Part shown: positions 10,557-10,652 of the stretch, piece after piece | How positions within the stretch are numbered: position 1 is the first letter of the stretch | How the letters are laid out: the number at the start of each line of letters is the position of its first letter | Assembly: GCA_024206195.1 (NCBI GenBank) | Contig: JAAGZO010000220.1 | Coordinates: 1 to 10,652, forward strand | Direction of reading: 5' to 3' | Length of the DNA: 10,652 nt | From: a bacterium | Lineage (GTDB): Archaea; Nanoarchaeota; Nanoarchaeia; Woesearchaeales; UBA10216 | The notes under the pieces: model-generated | What the model was told of the DNA's origin: nothing | What the model saw: the letters and a program-made list of their open reading frames with translations, nothing else | The model's database searches: none | Translations under genes and position numbers: made by a program

Positions 10557-10652
10557 ATGCACAAGTATAAAGCTATAGGTAATAGAATAAATGTTCTTAG
10601 GTTGGATTGTAGAGGGGGGAGGTTTGAAAGTGGTGGGAAGCCGCAGGGGGAC
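10557..10652 (+). CDS. Start of an unknown gene running off the window
   Basis: MHKYKAIGNRINVLRLDCRG and onward is open to the window end (32 codons), starting 12 bases after the previous stop with AAGG about 11 bases upstream. The visible residues are basic. Too little is seen to assign a family. Confidence 0.5.
   Translation, partial: MHKYKAIGNRINVLRLDCRGGRFESGGKPQGD

Overview
The window is a stretch of tailed-phage or prophage DNA. It is AT-rich (roughly 38-40% GC by eye), tightly packed and almost entirely plus-strand. Many small genes overlap by a few bases or sit right behind a Shine-Dalgarno sequence. The mix of families (a phage replication protein, DUF551, a NinX/DUF2591-like protein, a pentapeptide-repeat protein, a C4-like antisense RNA, a class II holin) points to a phage of a Gammaproteobacterium. 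That host assignment is inference; nothing in the window names it. The terminase, portal, major capsid, integrase and a recognisable endolysin are not visible here.

Layout. (1) 1-741: the end of an unrecognised gene, a small unknown gene flanked by 13-bp direct repeats, and a tiny ribbon-helix-helix regulator whose own promoter would give an almost leaderless mRNA. (2) 742-2118: a phage replication protein with tandem DNA repeats in its linker (candidate origin), a DUF551 protein and a small YLYHYHA-type protein. (3) 2119-2245: an extended -10 promoter followed by a compact RNA fold resembling C4 antisense RNA. One loop is perfectly complementary to a Shine-Dalgarno-like site just ahead of the pentapeptide-repeat gene. 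(4) 2246-4939: nin-like accessory genes, mostly small acidic proteins of unknown function, with short ORFs and shared linker sequences between them. (5) 4972-6235: a strong extended -10 promoter driving a 401-residue metallophosphoesterase, ending in a palindrome shared with a convergent minus-strand gene. (6) 6501-7039: a near-consensus promoter, a small secreted Cys-rich peptide overlapping a TTG-started holin, then a structured intergenic segment. (7) 7069-8787: three coupled genes for an MptE/DUF115-like protein, a SAM methyltransferase and a GT8-like glycosyltransferase. (8) 8777-10652: an MSGKGS-type small protein, an HNH endonuclease, a virion structural protein, a small downstream protein and the start of another gene.

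Together the window runs from early or replication functions through an accessory block to lysis and the start of the packaging/structural module. The parts most worth a closer look are the C4-like RNA with its apparent target, the repeats inside the replication gene, the Cys-rich peptide overlapping the holin, and the three-gene sugar/methyl cassette between lysis and packaging genes.
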